This document shows positions 9,356-19,697 of a stretch of 64,000 nt of DNA, piece by piece (the stretch's first letter is position 1; each line of letters opens with the position of its first letter). The notes beneath the pieces were generated by a model. It did not search any database. It was not told the DNA's origin and saw nothing but the letters and a program-made list of their open reading frames with translations. The position numbers and the translations under genes are program-made. The DNA is from Lysobacterales bacterium 63-13. Lineage in GTDB: Bacteria; Pseudomonadota; Gammaproteobacteria; Xanthomonadales; Rhodanobacteraceae. The DNA is taken from positions 265,212 through 329,211 of the forward strand of contig MKWR01000029.1 in assembly GCA_001899855.1 (NCBI GenBank). The letters run 5' to 3'.

Positions 9356-12300
9356 ATGCAGGCAGCACATTTCATCCATGGAAACCGGCTTGAGATCCTT
9401 GCCGGGCGGCTGATCGACGATCTGCAGGCGGGCGGCAGCGGCGATCCGCTGCAAGCGCGGATCATCGTCGTTGCCCATCCGGCCCTCGGCCGCTGGTTGC
9501 AGGAGCGCATCGCCAGCCGTTGCCGGATTGCCATCAACATCGAGTTTCCCCTGCCATCGACTTTTGCCTGGCAGGTGTTGCGGCGTTTCTCCGGCACCCT
9601 GCCGCGCGAATCCGCGTTCTCGCGCGAGGCCCTGGTCTGGCGCATCCATGCGGCCTTGCCGGAGCTGGCCCGGGGCAGGCATTTCGAGCGTGTGCGCGAT
9701 TATCTCGGCGATGCCGGCGATCAGCGCCAGCGATACGAGCTGGCGGTGAACCTCGCCCGCCTGTTCGATGAGTACACGATGGCGCGGCCGCAATGGATCC
9801 GCGACTGGACGCACGGTCGCCTCGTGCTCGACGATGCCGACGAGCGCTGGCAGGCGGAATTGATGCGCCATCTGGCGCAATCGGTCGACGAGCTGGATCG
9901 CGCCAGCCTGATGCGCAAGGTGCTCGGCGATATCGAGCAGGCGGCGGAATTGCCGCAAGACCTCGCAGCGGGATTCTCCATTTTCGGTGCCGCGCACCTG
10001 CCACCGCTGTTGCTGGAATTCTTCCTCGCCCTGGCGCGGCGTGTGCCGCTGCGCTTCTACCAGCCCAATCCCTGCCTGGATTACTGGGATGACATCGTTT
10101 CCGATCGCGAACGCCTGCGCCGCAGCCGGTTGTGGCGGGCGCACGGCCGCCGCGAGGACGAAGCCTACCTGCACAGCGGCCATCCGCTGCTGGCTTCGTG
10201 GGGCGCACTCGGTCGCGAATTCCTGAAGGCGATCCATGCGCCGGACCTGGTCGTGCATGACGATGACGCGTTTGCCGCGCCGGCCTCGAGCGGACTGCTC
10301 GGCTGGCTGCAGAGCGGCATCCTCCTGCTCGATCCGCAACACGCGCCGCCACCTGCGCTCGAAGCGGTGCCTTCCGTGCAACTGCACCGGTGCGCCAGTC
10401 GGCGGCGCGAGGTCGAAGTCCTGCGCGACCAGTTGCTGCGCCTGTTCGACACGCTCGATGACTTGCTGCCGCATGAGATCGTCGTCATGTCGCCGCGCAT
10501 CGAAGAGTACGCGCCCTACATCGCCGCCGTGTTCGGTGACACCGATGCGCTGTCGATTCCTTATGGCATCAGCGACGTGCCCCTGCGCGCGACGCATCCC
10601 TTGATCGACGCATTCGCACGCATCCTTGGTCTTGGCGACAGCCGCATCACGGTCAGCGAGATCCGCGGCCTTCTCGCCGAACCGGCGATCGCGCGACGTT
10701 TCGGTCTCGAAGGCGAGGCGCAGGACTGGTTGCGCACCTGGATTGCCGACAGCGGCATCCGCTGGGGGCTCGACGCCGAATTCCGCGCCGAACTCGGTGC
10801 CGCCGCCATCGATGAAACGACCTGGCGCTTCGGCTTCAATCGCCTGTTGCTGGGATATGCCGTCGGCGATGAGGATTCGATGCGTGCCGATGTCGTGCCG
10901 GCGGCCAATGTCGAAGGTGCAGCGGCGCAATGGCTGGGCCAGTTCGCGCGCTTCGTCGCCACGCTCGCGGCAACCCGTTCGGGCTTCACGAAATCGCGCA
11001 GCGCCAATGCCTGGAAAACCTGGTTGATCGACCGCCTTGAGGCCTTGCTCGACAGCGACACCACCGATCTCGCCGAACTCGGTGCCGTGCGCGACCTGCG
11101 CGAGGCCATCGCCAACATGGGCAACGCGGCGGCGCACTGGCTGGGTGATGAGCCGATTTCCTTCGATGTCGTGCGCAGCGCGCTGGATGCGGCGATTGCC
11201 GAACCGCGCGCGGCGCGGGCAGGGCGGTTCGGCATCACCTTTTGCGGCATGGTGCCGATGCGCAACGTGCCGCATCGCGTGGTCTGCGTTCTGGGCCTCG
11301 ATGCCGGCGAGTTTCCGCGTCGACAGGCGCCGGCCGGTTTCAACCTGATGCGCCGGCACGCGCAGGCCGGAGACCGCACCATTCGCGAGGATGATCGTTT
11401 CCTGTTCCTGGAAAGCCTGGTGGCCGCGCGCGATGTGTTCTATCTCAGCCACGTTGATCGCGATGCGAAATCGGCAGCGCTGAATCCGCCCTCGCCACTG
11501 GTCGAGGAACTCATCGGTTTTCTCGCCGCAGCCTATGGCGAGGAAGCATGGCAAGAGGTACAGCCGCGGATCATCCGCCAGCACCCGATGCACGCGTTTG
11601 CCGCGGATTGCTTCCGCGCCGACAAGGGCGCGCCCAGCTATGACCGGCGCTGGTGGGACGCGGCGCGCAAACTGCGCGAAGGCTGGCTTGAAGCGGAACC
11701 GTTCGTGGCCAGTTTCAGTGCCGCGGAGATGGCCACGCCGGCAACCGATGTGGCGCTGGAATGGAGCGAGGTGTCGATCGACGAACTGCTCGCCTGGCTG
11801 CGCCATCCGGCACGCGCCTACTTCCGCCAGCAGTTGCCATTGCACCTGCACGAAGCCGAGCGCGACGAGGATGTCGAAGCCTTCGCGCTGGATCGCCTTG
11901 ATCGCTACCAGCTTGCCGATCGCCTGCTCGGGCCGCAGTCCGCAAGGCCCGACCTTGGACGCGTCCAGCGCGAGGGTGCATTTCCGCTTGGTCTTGCCGG
12001 GCAGCATGCCTGGGACAAACTGAGCGCCGAGGTCGACGCGCTGGAACGAGAGGCAGCCGACCGGCTTGGCGGCGCGTTCAAGCCGCTCACTGTCGAAGCC
12101 GCGGTGATCGAATTCACCGACTTGCGTGTGCGCGTGGGCGGGGTGATCCGTCATCTTGTGCAAAATTCCAAAGGCAAGCGCGTCCTGTTGCTGAGCCGGC
12201 CGGGCAAGATTCGCGGCATCGACCTGGCCCGGCTCGCGCTGGAACGCGCCCTGCTTGGCACGGAGGAAGAGGCGACGGCGATGCTGGCGCTTGGCCTGGA

Positions 12301-12643
12301 CCGGGGCTTGGTCACGGTGCGCGCGCCGCAGCCTGTTGCCGACCCGCGCGACTGGCTGCGCAAGCTGCTGCTCTGGCGCGCCCGCGGATTGCGCCAGCCG
12401 CTGGCGGCCTTCCGCAAGAGCGCCGAGGCATTTGCCGCGAAGTTGCAGGCCACGGGTGATCTGCAGCAGGCACGCATTGGCGCCCGCGCCATCTGGTCTG
12501 GCGAGAATTTCCCCGAGAGTGCCGATCCGTACAACGAACTGCTTGCACGCCACCGCGGCGATGCGCTGCTGGATGCATCGTTCGAGGATTTCGCCACCGA
12601 CCTGTTCCTGCCGCTGTATGCCGCTGTTGGAGAAATGCCGTGA
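9356..12643 (+). CDS. recC: Exodeoxyribonuclease V subunit gamma (RecC)
   Basis: Structural and Chi-recognition subunit of the RecBCD helicase-nuclease that processes double-strand DNA ends for recombination and degrades foreign linear DNA. The 1,095-residue product is close to the E. coli length and opens with the inactive helicase-like N-terminus (FIHGNRLEILAGRL, VAHPALGRWLQERIA). It carries the characteristic CVLGLDAGEFPRRQAPAGFNLM block near the middle. Its TGA overlaps the recB GTG start (GTGA at 12640-12643). No ptrA homologue lies beside it, unlike in enterobacteria. Confidence 0.96.
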   Translation: MQAAHFIHGNRLEILAGRLIDDLQAGGSGDPLQARIIVVAHPALGRWLQERIASRCRIAINIEFPLPSTFAWQVLRRFSGTLPRESAFSREALVWRIHAALPELARGRHFERVRDYLGDAGDQRQRYELAVNLARLFDEYTMARPQWIRDWTHGRLVLDDADERWQAELMRHLAQSVDELDRASLMRKVLGDIEQAAELPQDLAAGFSIFGAAHLPPLLLEFFLALARRVPLRFYQPNPCLDYWDDIVSDRERLRRSRLWRAHGRREDEAYLHSGHPLLASWGALGREFLKAIHAPDLVVHDDDAFAAPASSGLLGWLQSGILLLDPQHAPPPALEAVPSVQLHRCASRRREVEVLRDQLLRLFDTLDDLLPHEIVVMSPRIEEYAPYIAAVFGDTDALSIPYGISDVPLRATHPLIDAFARILGLGDSRITVSEIRGLLAEPAIARRFGLEGEAQDWLRTWIADSGIRWGLDAEFRAELGAAAIDETTWRFGFNRLLLGYAVGDEDSMRADVVPAANVEGAAAQWLGQFARFVATLAATRSGFTKSRSANAWKTWLIDRLEALLDSDTTDLAELGAVRDLREAIANMGNAAAHWLGDEPISFDVVRSALDAAIAEPRAARAGRFGITFCGMVPMRNVPHRVVCVLGLDAGEFPRRQAPAGFNLMRRHAQAGDRTIREDDRFLFLESLVAARDVFYLSHVDRDAKSAALNPPSPLVEELIGFLAAAYGEEAWQEVQPRIIRQHPMHAFAADCFRADKGAPSYDRRWWDAARKLREGWLEAEPFVASFSAAEMATPATDVALEWSEVSIDELLAWLRHPARAYFRQQLPLHLHEAERDEDVEAFALDRLDRYQLADRLLGPQSARPDLGRVQREGAFPLGLAGQHAWDKLSAEVDALEREAADRLGGAFKPLTVEAAVIEFTDLRVRVGGVIRHLVQNSKGKRVLLLSRPGKIRGIDLARLALERALLGTEEEATAMLALGLDRGLVTVRAPQPVADPRDWLRKLLLWRARGLRQPLAAFRKSAEAFAAKLQATGDLQQARIGARAIWSGENFPESADPYNELLARHRGDALLDASFEDFATDLFLPLYAAVGEMP

Positions 12644-15600
12644 CGCGCAAGGCAAGCGATACCGGCATGCTCGATGCGGCGACGCTGACCCTGAGCGGCC
12701 AGCACCTGATCGAAGCCAGCGCCGGCACCGGCAAGACCTACAACATCGCCTTGCTCTACCTGCGCCTGTTGCTGGAACGGAAAATCCAGGTCAGCGAAAT
12801 TGCCGTGGTCACCTTCACCGATGCGGCGACCCGCGAACTGCGCGGTCGCCTGCGTGCGCGCATTGCCGAGGCGAGCGCGCGCTTGCAGCAGGCCGCGCCG
12901 GCACAGCCGGACGATCTGGATCGGATCCTGCAGATGCATCGGGTTGACACGGCTGCGCTGGAGACGGCGCGTGACCTGCTGACCTCGGCCCTGGTTGGAT
13001 TCGACGAGGCACGCATCGCCACCTTGCATGGCCTGTGCAAGCAGTTGCTTGCCGAGCATGCGTTCGAGACCGGATTGCCGTTCTTCGAACTCGACAACGA
13101 CGCCGGCAACGAGGCCACGCTGGAACTGGTGCGGGATTTCTGGCGGCGTCATGTCATCGTCGATGCGGACGAGGCCGTGCATGCCATCCTCGAACGCTGG
13201 GATACGCCCGAGGCCTTTGCGACGGAACTGCGGCGTGCGCAGGTGCTGGCATTGCCGGCGACGCAGGTCGATCCAGTTGATTCGCCGGAATGGGTCGGGC
13301 GCATGCGTGCGGCGTTCGCGAAAGCACGCGCGCATTGGCAGACCCTGCATGCCGATGGCGAGGTTGCCGTGGCCCTGCAGCAGTTGCGCGAGGCGGTCGT
13401 GGACAGGTTCCTTTCTGCGGCAAAGACCGCCCCGCATGGGCCGGCGTCGATGCTCGCCTGCGAACAGGCGTGCGCGGCGGATCCGGCCGAAGTCGATGTG
13501 CAGGCACTTGCCGCATTGAATACAGCGGCCATTGATGCGGGGCTCTCGGCCAAGGCGAAAAAGGCGGGCTGGACGCCCACCGGCGCGCTGGCCCACGTCG
13601 GCGCATGCGTGGATGCGCTGCAATCGGCGCAGAGCGAATTCAATGCCGCCCTGCTGGCGCGTTTCACCCAGGCGGCCATCGACTTCGTGCGCACGGGCCT
13701 TGCCGAACGCCGCCAGCGCCTGCGCCGCTTCGGCTTTGATGATCTCATCGGCGAGTTGCACGAACGCCTGCATGGCGAGTCCGGCGAGCGCCTGGCGCGC
13801 AGCATCGCGGCGACAATGCCGGCCCTGCTGGTCGACGAGTTCCAGGATACCGATACGCTGCAGTACGCGATCCTGCGTCGCATCCACCGCGCCCGCGCCG
13901 ATGCCGTGTTGCTGCTGATCGGCGACCCGAAACAGGCCATCTACCGCTTCCGTGGCGGCGACATCCACACCTATCACGCCGCCGCCCGCGATGCCGGGGG
14001 CAACCGCCATACCTTGCGCGAGAACTGGCGCTCGGATGCCGCCTTGATTGCCGCTGCCAACAGCGTCTTCGATGGCGTCGCCGATCCCTTCCTCGTCGAT
14101 TTCATCCCGTTCGAACCGGCACGTTTCCCGTCGAGCAAAGCCACATCCACGCATTGGCTGGCAAGCGCCAAGCCCTTGACCGTGTGGCGCATGCCGGATC
14201 GCATTGACGACAACGGTGCGCGCAAGTCCTGGACGGTCGGAAGTTTCGCCGAGCGCATGTTTGCCGAAGTCGCCGCTGAGATCCGCGCAATCCTCACGCG
14301 TGCGCGCGAGGAGTCGGTCGGCGTGCCGAGCATCGCCGTGCTGGTCAACAGCAACAAGCAGGCCGAACAGGCCGCACGTCAGCTCGGCCAGTGGAATATC
14401 GCCTGCGATTACCTGAGCGCGGCGAGCGTCTATGCCAGCGCCGAGGCCGCCGACATCGAGCGCCTGCTGGCCGCCCTCGATGCGCCGGCCGATTCTGCCT
14501 GCGTGCGCGCCGCATTGGCGACGGAACTGCTCGGTTTCACCCTGCAGGATCTGCTTGCCGCGCGCGATGATCTCGACCGCTGGGAAAGCCAGCTTGGCCA
14601 CATCGCCAGCCTGCGCCAGCGCTGGCTCGATGCCGGCCCCTACGCGACGATTGCGCATTGTGTACAAACGGCGGCGACGCGCCTGTTGCCGCGCTGGGAC
14701 GGCCGGCGCCGGGTCACCAACCTGCTGCATCTTGCCGAACTCCTGCAGCACGAATCGGCGCGACGCTCGACTCCTGCCGAGTTGCTGCACTGGCTTGGCC
14801 AGCGTCGCATGGAAGCCGATGAAAAACGTGGCGCGGGCAATGCCGAACCCTTGCGACCGGCCGACGATCCCGGCGCGGTGCAGGTGCTGACCGTGCATCG
14901 GAGCAAGGGCTTGCAGTACGACGTCGTCTTCGCGCCCTTCGCCATGGCCACGTTCTGGAAGAAGCTGGAAAACCAGGAGATGGCCGACGAGGCGGTGGCC
15001 TGGCATGCCGGCGACGAACTGCGCATCGACATTGGCGGCCCGGAGTGGAAGACGCATGCACTCGCCCAGCGCGACGAGCAGTTCGCCGAAAGCCTGCGCC
15101 TGGCTTATGTCGCCATCACGCGGGCGCGTCATCGCGTCTGGCTGGCCTGGGCCTGGGTGAATACCGGGCAGAGCAGCACCAGCCTGACCGGTCCATTGGC
15201 CTGGCTGTGGTACCGCGACGACGAGATCAAGCGTCCCGATCAACTCGTCGCACTCAAGGATCATGCCCATCGCATCGACGAAGGGCTGGCTGCCCTGGTC
15301 AAGCGCTCGCAGCAGTGCATCGACATCAAGCGGCTGGAAGTCGAAGCGCCGCCGGTTACGCGCTTGCCGGACGCGGCCAACAAGGATGATCTGGTCATCG
15401 CCGAATTTCGCGGCCGGATCGAGCGCGGCCTTGAAACGCTCAGCTACAGCCGTCTGTTTGCCGGCAGCCAGCACGCACCGCTGGCCGACCATGACGAGTT
15501 CGATACGCCGCTGGCGACGAGCCCGGCGCTGCCGGTCGAGGATCCCGTGCCGCAATGGCCGCGCGGCACGGCGTTTGGCGTCTGCGTGCATCAGGTGTTC

Positions 15601-16272
15601 GAGGATGTCGCATTTGCCGATCTGGCAGCAGCCGGCGTGCATGCCGATCTCGCCCGCATCTGCGCCGATCACGGCTATGCCGGCGAGGAGATCGAGACGA
15701 TTGCGGCGATCACCCGCGCCGGCGTGCGCAGCGAACTGCTGCCCGGTTCCGGCTTGCGCCTGATGGATCTCGGCGCGGGCGAAGCACTGGCCGAGCTCGA
15801 GTTCCTGTTTCCGCTGGGAGGGTCACGGCTCGACGCCTTCGCGCAACTGCTGGCGGCCTGGCCCGACTACGCCCGCGCGCCTGCCGAATGGATCACGCGA
15901 CGCGCCAGCGTGCGCGGCCTGATGACCGGCTACATCGATCTCATCCTGCGCTGGCAGGATCGCTACTACGTGCTCGACTACAAGACCAACCTGCTTGGCC
16001 CGGCGCGTGCGGACTACGCGGCCGAGCGCTTGCCCGCAGCCATCCGCGACCACGATTACGACCTGCAATACCTGATCTACCTGGTGGCCCTGCAGCGCTT
16101 CCTGCGCGAGCGCCTGGGCGAGCAGTACGACTACGAGCGCCACATCGGCGGTACCTTGTATCTTTTTGTGCGCGGCATGCGCGAAGGCGATCGCGCCGGC
16201 ATCCATCACGATCGTCCACCGGTCGCCTTGATCGACGCGCTCGATGCCTGGTGCGAGGGAGAGGCACCATGA
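12640..16272 (+). CDS. recB: Exodeoxyribonuclease V subunit beta (RecB)
   Basis: 3'-5' helicase and nuclease subunit of RecBCD. The 1,210-residue product has the SF1 Walker A motif EASAGTGKT (25-33), the DEFQDTD helicase motif II, and the LTVHRSKGLQYDVVF motif. A C-terminal nuclease domain contains YYVLDYKTNLLG (Asp1113 and Lys1115, matching the E. coli Asp1080/Lys1082 pair), so nuclease activity should be intact. The start is a GTG that overlaps the recC stop, and the stop overlaps the recD start. Both overlaps point to coupled translation of the three subunits. Confidence 0.97.
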   Translation: MTRKASDTGMLDAATLTLSGQHLIEASAGTGKTYNIALLYLRLLLERKIQVSEIAVVTFTDAATRELRGRLRARIAEASARLQQAAPAQPDDLDRILQMHRVDTAALETARDLLTSALVGFDEARIATLHGLCKQLLAEHAFETGLPFFELDNDAGNEATLELVRDFWRRHVIVDADEAVHAILERWDTPEAFATELRRAQVLALPATQVDPVDSPEWVGRMRAAFAKARAHWQTLHADGEVAVALQQLREAVVDRFLSAAKTAPHGPASMLACEQACAADPAEVDVQALAALNTAAIDAGLSAKAKKAGWTPTGALAHVGACVDALQSAQSEFNAALLARFTQAAIDFVRTGLAERRQRLRRFGFDDLIGELHERLHGESGERLARSIAATMPALLVDEFQDTDTLQYAILRRIHRARADAVLLLIGDPKQAIYRFRGGDIHTYHAAARDAGGNRHTLRENWRSDAALIAAANSVFDGVADPFLVDFIPFEPARFPSSKATSTHWLASAKPLTVWRMPDRIDDNGARKSWTVGSFAERMFAEVAAEIRAILTRAREESVGVPSIAVLVNSNKQAEQAARQLGQWNIACDYLSAASVYASAEAADIERLLAALDAPADSACVRAALATELLGFTLQDLLAARDDLDRWESQLGHIASLRQRWLDAGPYATIAHCVQTAATRLLPRWDGRRRVTNLLHLAELLQHESARRSTPAELLHWLGQRRMEADEKRGAGNAEPLRPADDPGAVQVLTVHRSKGLQYDVVFAPFAMATFWKKLENQEMADEAVAWHAGDELRIDIGGPEWKTHALAQRDEQFAESLRLAYVAITRARHRVWLAWAWVNTGQSSTSLTGPLAWLWYRDDEIKRPDQLVALKDHAHRIDEGLAALVKRSQQCIDIKRLEVEAPPVTRLPDAANKDDLVIAEFRGRIERGLETLSYSRLFAGSQHAPLADHDEFDTPLATSPALPVEDPVPQWPRGTAFGVCVHQVFEDVAFADLAAAGVHADLARICADHGYAGEEIETIAAITRAGVRSELLPGSGLRLMDLGAGEALAELEFLFPLGGSRLDAFAQLLAAWPDYARAPAEWITRRASVRGLMTGYIDLILRWQDRYYVLDYKTNLLGPARADYAAERLPAAIRDHDYDLQYLIYLVALQRFLRERLGEQYDYERHIGGTLYLFVRGMREGDRAGIHHDRPPVALIDALDAWCEGEAP

Positions 16273-18062
16273 GTGCATTCGAGTCAGTGCGTGAAGGCGG
16301 TTTCAGTGCCCTCGATGCGGCATTGATCGAGGCCTTTGCCTCGATCTGGCCGGACAGCGACAAGGCCGCCCTGCACCTGGCGGCGCTGAACAGCTGGGCA
16401 GTCGCGCGCGGACACAGTTGCTTCACTCCGGATCTGCTGGCCGAATGGCCGGCGAGTGCCGAACCCGGTTCACGCGAGCGCGCGACCCAGGCCTGGCACG
16501 ATGCCTTGCGCGCAGGCAACTGGCCGCAGGCGGATTTCATCGGCGCGGCCACCGGCGATGCGCCGATTGTCGTCGAAGGCCAACGCACCTGGTTGCGCCG
16601 CTACTGGCGCTATGAGCGGGAAATCGAAAGCGCCTTGCGCGCGCGGGCGATTCCGTTTGCGACACAACCGCCGGCCGAGGAAGTGGCGCGCGCCCTCGAC
16701 GAGTTGCTGCCGAGCGCCGATGCCGGGGAAACCGACTGGCAGCGTGTCGCCGCGGTGACCGCCTTGCGCGCGCCACTGACGGTGATCTGCGGCGGCCCAG
16801 GTACTGGCAAGACCTTCACTGCCTTGCGCGTGCTCGCCCTGATCCAGCGCTTCGGTGGACGCCCCTTGCGCATGGGTCTCGCCGCACCGACCGGCAAGGC
16901 CGCGCAGCGCCTTGGCGAAGCAGCCCAGTCGGGTTTGCAGAAATTGCCCTTGAGCGAGGAGCAGCGCGCCAGCCTGCCCAGCGAAGCGATGACCCTGCAT
17001 CGCCTGCTCGGCTTCCACCCGCAATCGGTGCAGCCGATGCGCGATGCCGCGCACCTGCTCGATCTCGATGTACTCGTCGTCGATGAGTGCTCGATGGTCG
17101 ATCTGCCCTTGATGGCCAAACTGCTGCGTGCGCTGAAACCCGATTGCCGGCTGATCCTGCTTGGCGATCCCGACCAGTTGCCGGCGGTGGAGAATGGTGC
17201 CGTGCTGGCCACGCTGGCGGCACGGAACCCGAGCAACCGGCAATCGCCCGAAGCGGCGCAATGGCTGGCCGCGACACGCGCGGCAAGGCTTGAGGCAAGC
17301 GAGGAGGTTTCCGCCATCGCCGCGCGCATCGTTCGCCTCGAACGACCGCGTCGCTTCGGTGGGGATTCGGGCATCGCGCGACTCGTGCGCGCGATCCGCC
17401 TCGGCGACGCCGCGCAGGTATTTGCCAGCCTGTCCGAAAGCGAGGACATCCACTGGAGCGAACACGCCTGGCGACTCGACAGCGCCGCCACGCGCGCGGC
17501 GTTGCGCGAATCCTGGCATGGCCTCGGCAGCGCCGGCTCGCCACAGGAGGCGCTGGAAAACCTCGGTCGCTACCGCATCCTCTGCGCATTGCGCGATGGT
17601 CCGCGTGGCGTTGCCGGGCTCAACCAGGCCGTCGCCAGCGCCGTGCATGGCACGCAGGCCGCGCAGATGTTCGTTGCCGGTCGACCGATCCTGATCACCA
17701 GCAACCAGCACGCGCTTGGGCTCTTCAACGGCGATGTCGGCGTGCTGCTGGCCGAACATGCCGATGCGCCGTTGCGGGCGTGGTTTGCGCGACGCGATGG
17801 TGGCGTGCAGGCGCTGCTGCCCGCGCAACTGCCGCCGCATGAAAGCGCCTGGGCCATGACCGTGCACAAGGCGCAAGGCTCCGAGTTCGATACGGTCGAA
17901 CTGGTCCTGCCCGACGAGCCCCATCCGCTGCTCACCCGCGAATGGCTCTACACCGCCGCCAGCCGCGCCCGCACCCACCTACGCATCCACGCCAACCGCG
18001 AAGTGATCACCGCCGCCCTAAGCCAACGCACCCGCCGCATCAACGGCCTGCACTTCGATTGA
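16269..18062 (+). CDS. recD: Exodeoxyribonuclease V subunit alpha (RecD)
   Basis: 5'-3' helicase subunit of RecBCD. The chosen ATG at 16269 overlaps the recB stop (ATGA), giving 597 residues; a longer open frame continues upstream but lies inside recB. Walker A is CGGPGTGKTFTALR (about 174-187), followed by the DVLVVDECSMVDLPLM motif II, LLGDPDQLPAVE, and the C-terminal AMTVHKAQGSEFDTVELVLP motif of the RecD/TraA helicases. Order and lengths are normal for Xanthomonadales. Confidence 0.96.
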   Translation: MSAFESVREGGFSALDAALIEAFASIWPDSDKAALHLAALNSWAVARGHSCFTPDLLAEWPASAEPGSRERATQAWHDALRAGNWPQADFIGAATGDAPIVVEGQRTWLRRYWRYEREIESALRARAIPFATQPPAEEVARALDELLPSADAGETDWQRVAAVTALRAPLTVICGGPGTGKTFTALRVLALIQRFGGRPLRMGLAAPTGKAAQRLGEAAQSGLQKLPLSEEQRASLPSEAMTLHRLLGFHPQSVQPMRDAAHLLDLDVLVVDECSMVDLPLMAKLLRALKPDCRLILLGDPDQLPAVENGAVLATLAARNPSNRQSPEAAQWLAATRAARLEASEEVSAIAARIVRLERPRRFGGDSGIARLVRAIRLGDAAQVFASLSESEDIHWSEHAWRLDSAATRAALRESWHGLGSAGSPQEALENLGRYRILCALRDGPRGVAGLNQAVASAVHGTQAAQMFVAGRPILITSNQHALGLFNGDVGVLLAEHADAPLRAWFARRDGGVQALLPAQLPPHESAWAMTVHKAQGSEFDTVELVLPDEPHPLLTREWLYTAASRARTHLRIHANREVITAALSQRTRRINGLHFD

Positions 18063-18082
18063 ACATCACCCGCCAAGGCACG

Positions 18083-18110
18083 GCGGCAGGGTCTGCCGCG
18101 CTTTGACTTT
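18083..18110 (+). terminator. Possible terminator after recD
   Basis: A perfect 7-bp stem (GCGGCAG / CTGCCGC) with a 3-base loop is followed by GCTTTGACTTTT. The T-tract is interrupted, so this is a weak intrinsic terminator candidate for the recCBD operon. Confidence 0.45.
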
Positions 18111-18180
18111 TGGAATCCGGATCCCGAGGATTGATCATGTTGCATTGATCTTCCGAGACCCAGCGAGATGGACTGCACGG

Positions 18181-19194
18181 ATGAATACGTCAAAAAGCAA
18201 ATCGTCGGTATATTGGTATGTTTTTATCACATGGCTTGCATTGACCATTTTCGGGTATTTCATGATCCGGGATGGAGGCTGGACAACTTCCGTGAGGCCG
18301 GATTCACTGAGGCAGGTAGCCGAAGAAATTCCACGCAGGGTTCTGGAAAACGCAGATACGCATAAGCAAGCCAACAAGAAGCATGCCCCCGAACGCCCTG
18401 CGACGATCATTGAAAACATCGCGAAGAAAAGTGACGTAAAAACCGCGACTCCGGAGCGAACGAGAGCGTTCGCGGAATCCAGGGATCTTGCGGAGCTGGT
18501 GGACGAACTGGCCCCGGCAATCTCAGGCAAGGACGGTGAGGCCATGGGCATGATGGCGAGGGCGTATGAAGAATGCGCCTATTTCAAGATTAGAAAAGAT
18601 ATGTCCGAGAGAGTGAAAAGGATGCTTGAGGAGCTGAGCGACCCGGAGAGGCTGGTTGGCGCGTCTCATCTGGCGGCAGCAGAACAACGCTGCACCGCGC
18701 TCGCAAGTCGCGATGACTGGAACATCCGGGAGAGTTCAAGGTTGTTTGAGGAGGCGGCCGCCAATGGAGACGCCTATGGCTTGGCCATGACGCTCGGCTC
18801 CGACACGGATAGCGATTTGAGCAGCCGGATCCTCGTGCTGCGGCGGATCGTGATGTCGAGGAACCCGGAAGCGATAGGCATCATGGCCATGAGCCTTGGC
18901 GGAAGTGAGGACTTCGATCAAAGCGTTCGCGGACCATATGCGGGCACCGTTGTCGATGTGCTTGCGTGGAATCTGGTCGCTTGTTCGCTTGGTCGAGATT
19001 GCGGGCAGGGTGGCGCGTTGATGCGCACGCTTTGCTTGAATCAGGGTATTTGCATTGCAATCGATTACCGGGAGTACCTGCGCGAATTTGGCTCCACGCC
19101 AAACCATTTCAAGGAAGCAGAACGTAAGGAAGAGGAAATTCTGCATTTGATCGAAGTTGAAGCCTACGACCAGATATTTCCGACCTGGGGATAG
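18181..19194 (+). CDS. Membrane-anchored protein of unknown function
   Basis: I do not recognise a named family. The 337-residue product starts MNTSKSKSSVYWYVF and has a single membrane helix at about 11-30, so most of the chain is probably periplasmic. A charged linker follows, then an all-helical region. The C-terminal part has a spaced-cysteine pattern: AWNLVACSLGRDC, then LCLNQGICIAIDYREYLREF. I recall similar patterns in uncharacterised Xanthomonadales exported proteins. The DNA is visibly less GC-rich than recD or mtnA, which suggests acquisition. It heads a three-gene patch of small accessory genes. Confidence 0.7.
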   Translation: MNTSKSKSSVYWYVFITWLALTIFGYFMIRDGGWTTSVRPDSLRQVAEEIPRRVLENADTHKQANKKHAPERPATIIENIAKKSDVKTATPERTRAFAESRDLAELVDELAPAISGKDGEAMGMMARAYEECAYFKIRKDMSERVKRMLEELSDPERLVGASHLAAAEQRCTALASRDDWNIRESSRLFEEAAANGDAYGLAMTLGSDTDSDLSSRILVLRRIVMSRNPEAIGIMAMSLGGSEDFDQSVRGPYAGTVVDVLAWNLVACSLGRDCGQGGALMRTLCLNQGICIAIDYREYLREFGSTPNHFKEAERKEEEILHLIEVEAYDQIFPTWG

Positions 19195-19278
19195 ACCCGC
19201 TGATGACCGTCTTCTGAAGGGAGCGTGCTGCAAGCGCACGATCCCGCACCGCACGATGCAATCGACTGGGACCAGCAC

Positions 19279-19623
19279 ATGAGTCACATGAAGAATGCTA
19301 TTCGTCTTGCATGCCTGCTTGCGGGTGCGATGAGCGTGTCGACTGCGCTGGTCGCTGCGGACAACGAGGCATCGGCTTCGGCGGTGTTTGCATGCGCCGA
19401 TTCCCTGGATCGGGCGGATGGCCAGCCTCGCGCCAGCACGTTTTGCGAGAAGGCTTCGCAATACTGCTACGAAGCCAGCGGCGGTGCCGCACTGAGCCAC
19501 GGTGCCGAATGCCGGCCGCTGCCGAGTCGCTTTGCGACGTGCCGGGATATCGAACTTGCGCCGGGTGGTTCGTGCAGCGGGGATGCGTCAAGCGGAATCC
19601 ACATCAGGTTGGCATTCCCCTGA
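19279..19623 (+). CDS. Small exported cysteine-containing protein
   Basis: Unrecognised 114-residue protein. It begins with a signal peptide (about MKNAIRLACLLAGAMSVSTALVAA; the ATG at 19279 or 19288 may be used). A short mature region follows with six cysteines (FACADSL, FCEKASQYCYEA, AECRPL, ATCRD, SCSGD), consistent with disulfide bonds in the periplasm or outside the cell. It sits 84 bases after the preceding membrane-anchored protein gene on the same strand. No function is proposed. Confidence 0.55.
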   Translation: MSHMKNAIRLACLLAGAMSVSTALVAADNEASASAVFACADSLDRADGQPRASTFCEKASQYCYEASGGAALSHGAECRPLPSRFATCRDIELAPGGSCSGDASSGIHIRLAFP

Positions 19624-19697
19624 GGAGTCTGCGCGCAATCGGTGACTTGCCGGATAGACTGGGTGTTCGATGGCATGGCACTGGTGGGGGGATTCCG

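Noticed and set aside
9233-12655. 1,140-residue minus-strand open frame across recC
   Set aside because: It is a shadow of recC. No family motif was seen, and the composition is typical of reverse-frame GC-rich DNA.
12151-15672. 1,173-residue minus-strand open frame across recC-recB
   Set aside because: Same reason as the recC shadow; it crosses a gene boundary with no independent support.
15555-16268. Upstream extension of recD into recB
   Set aside because: The frame is open by chance inside recB. The ATGA overlap at 16269 is the natural start.
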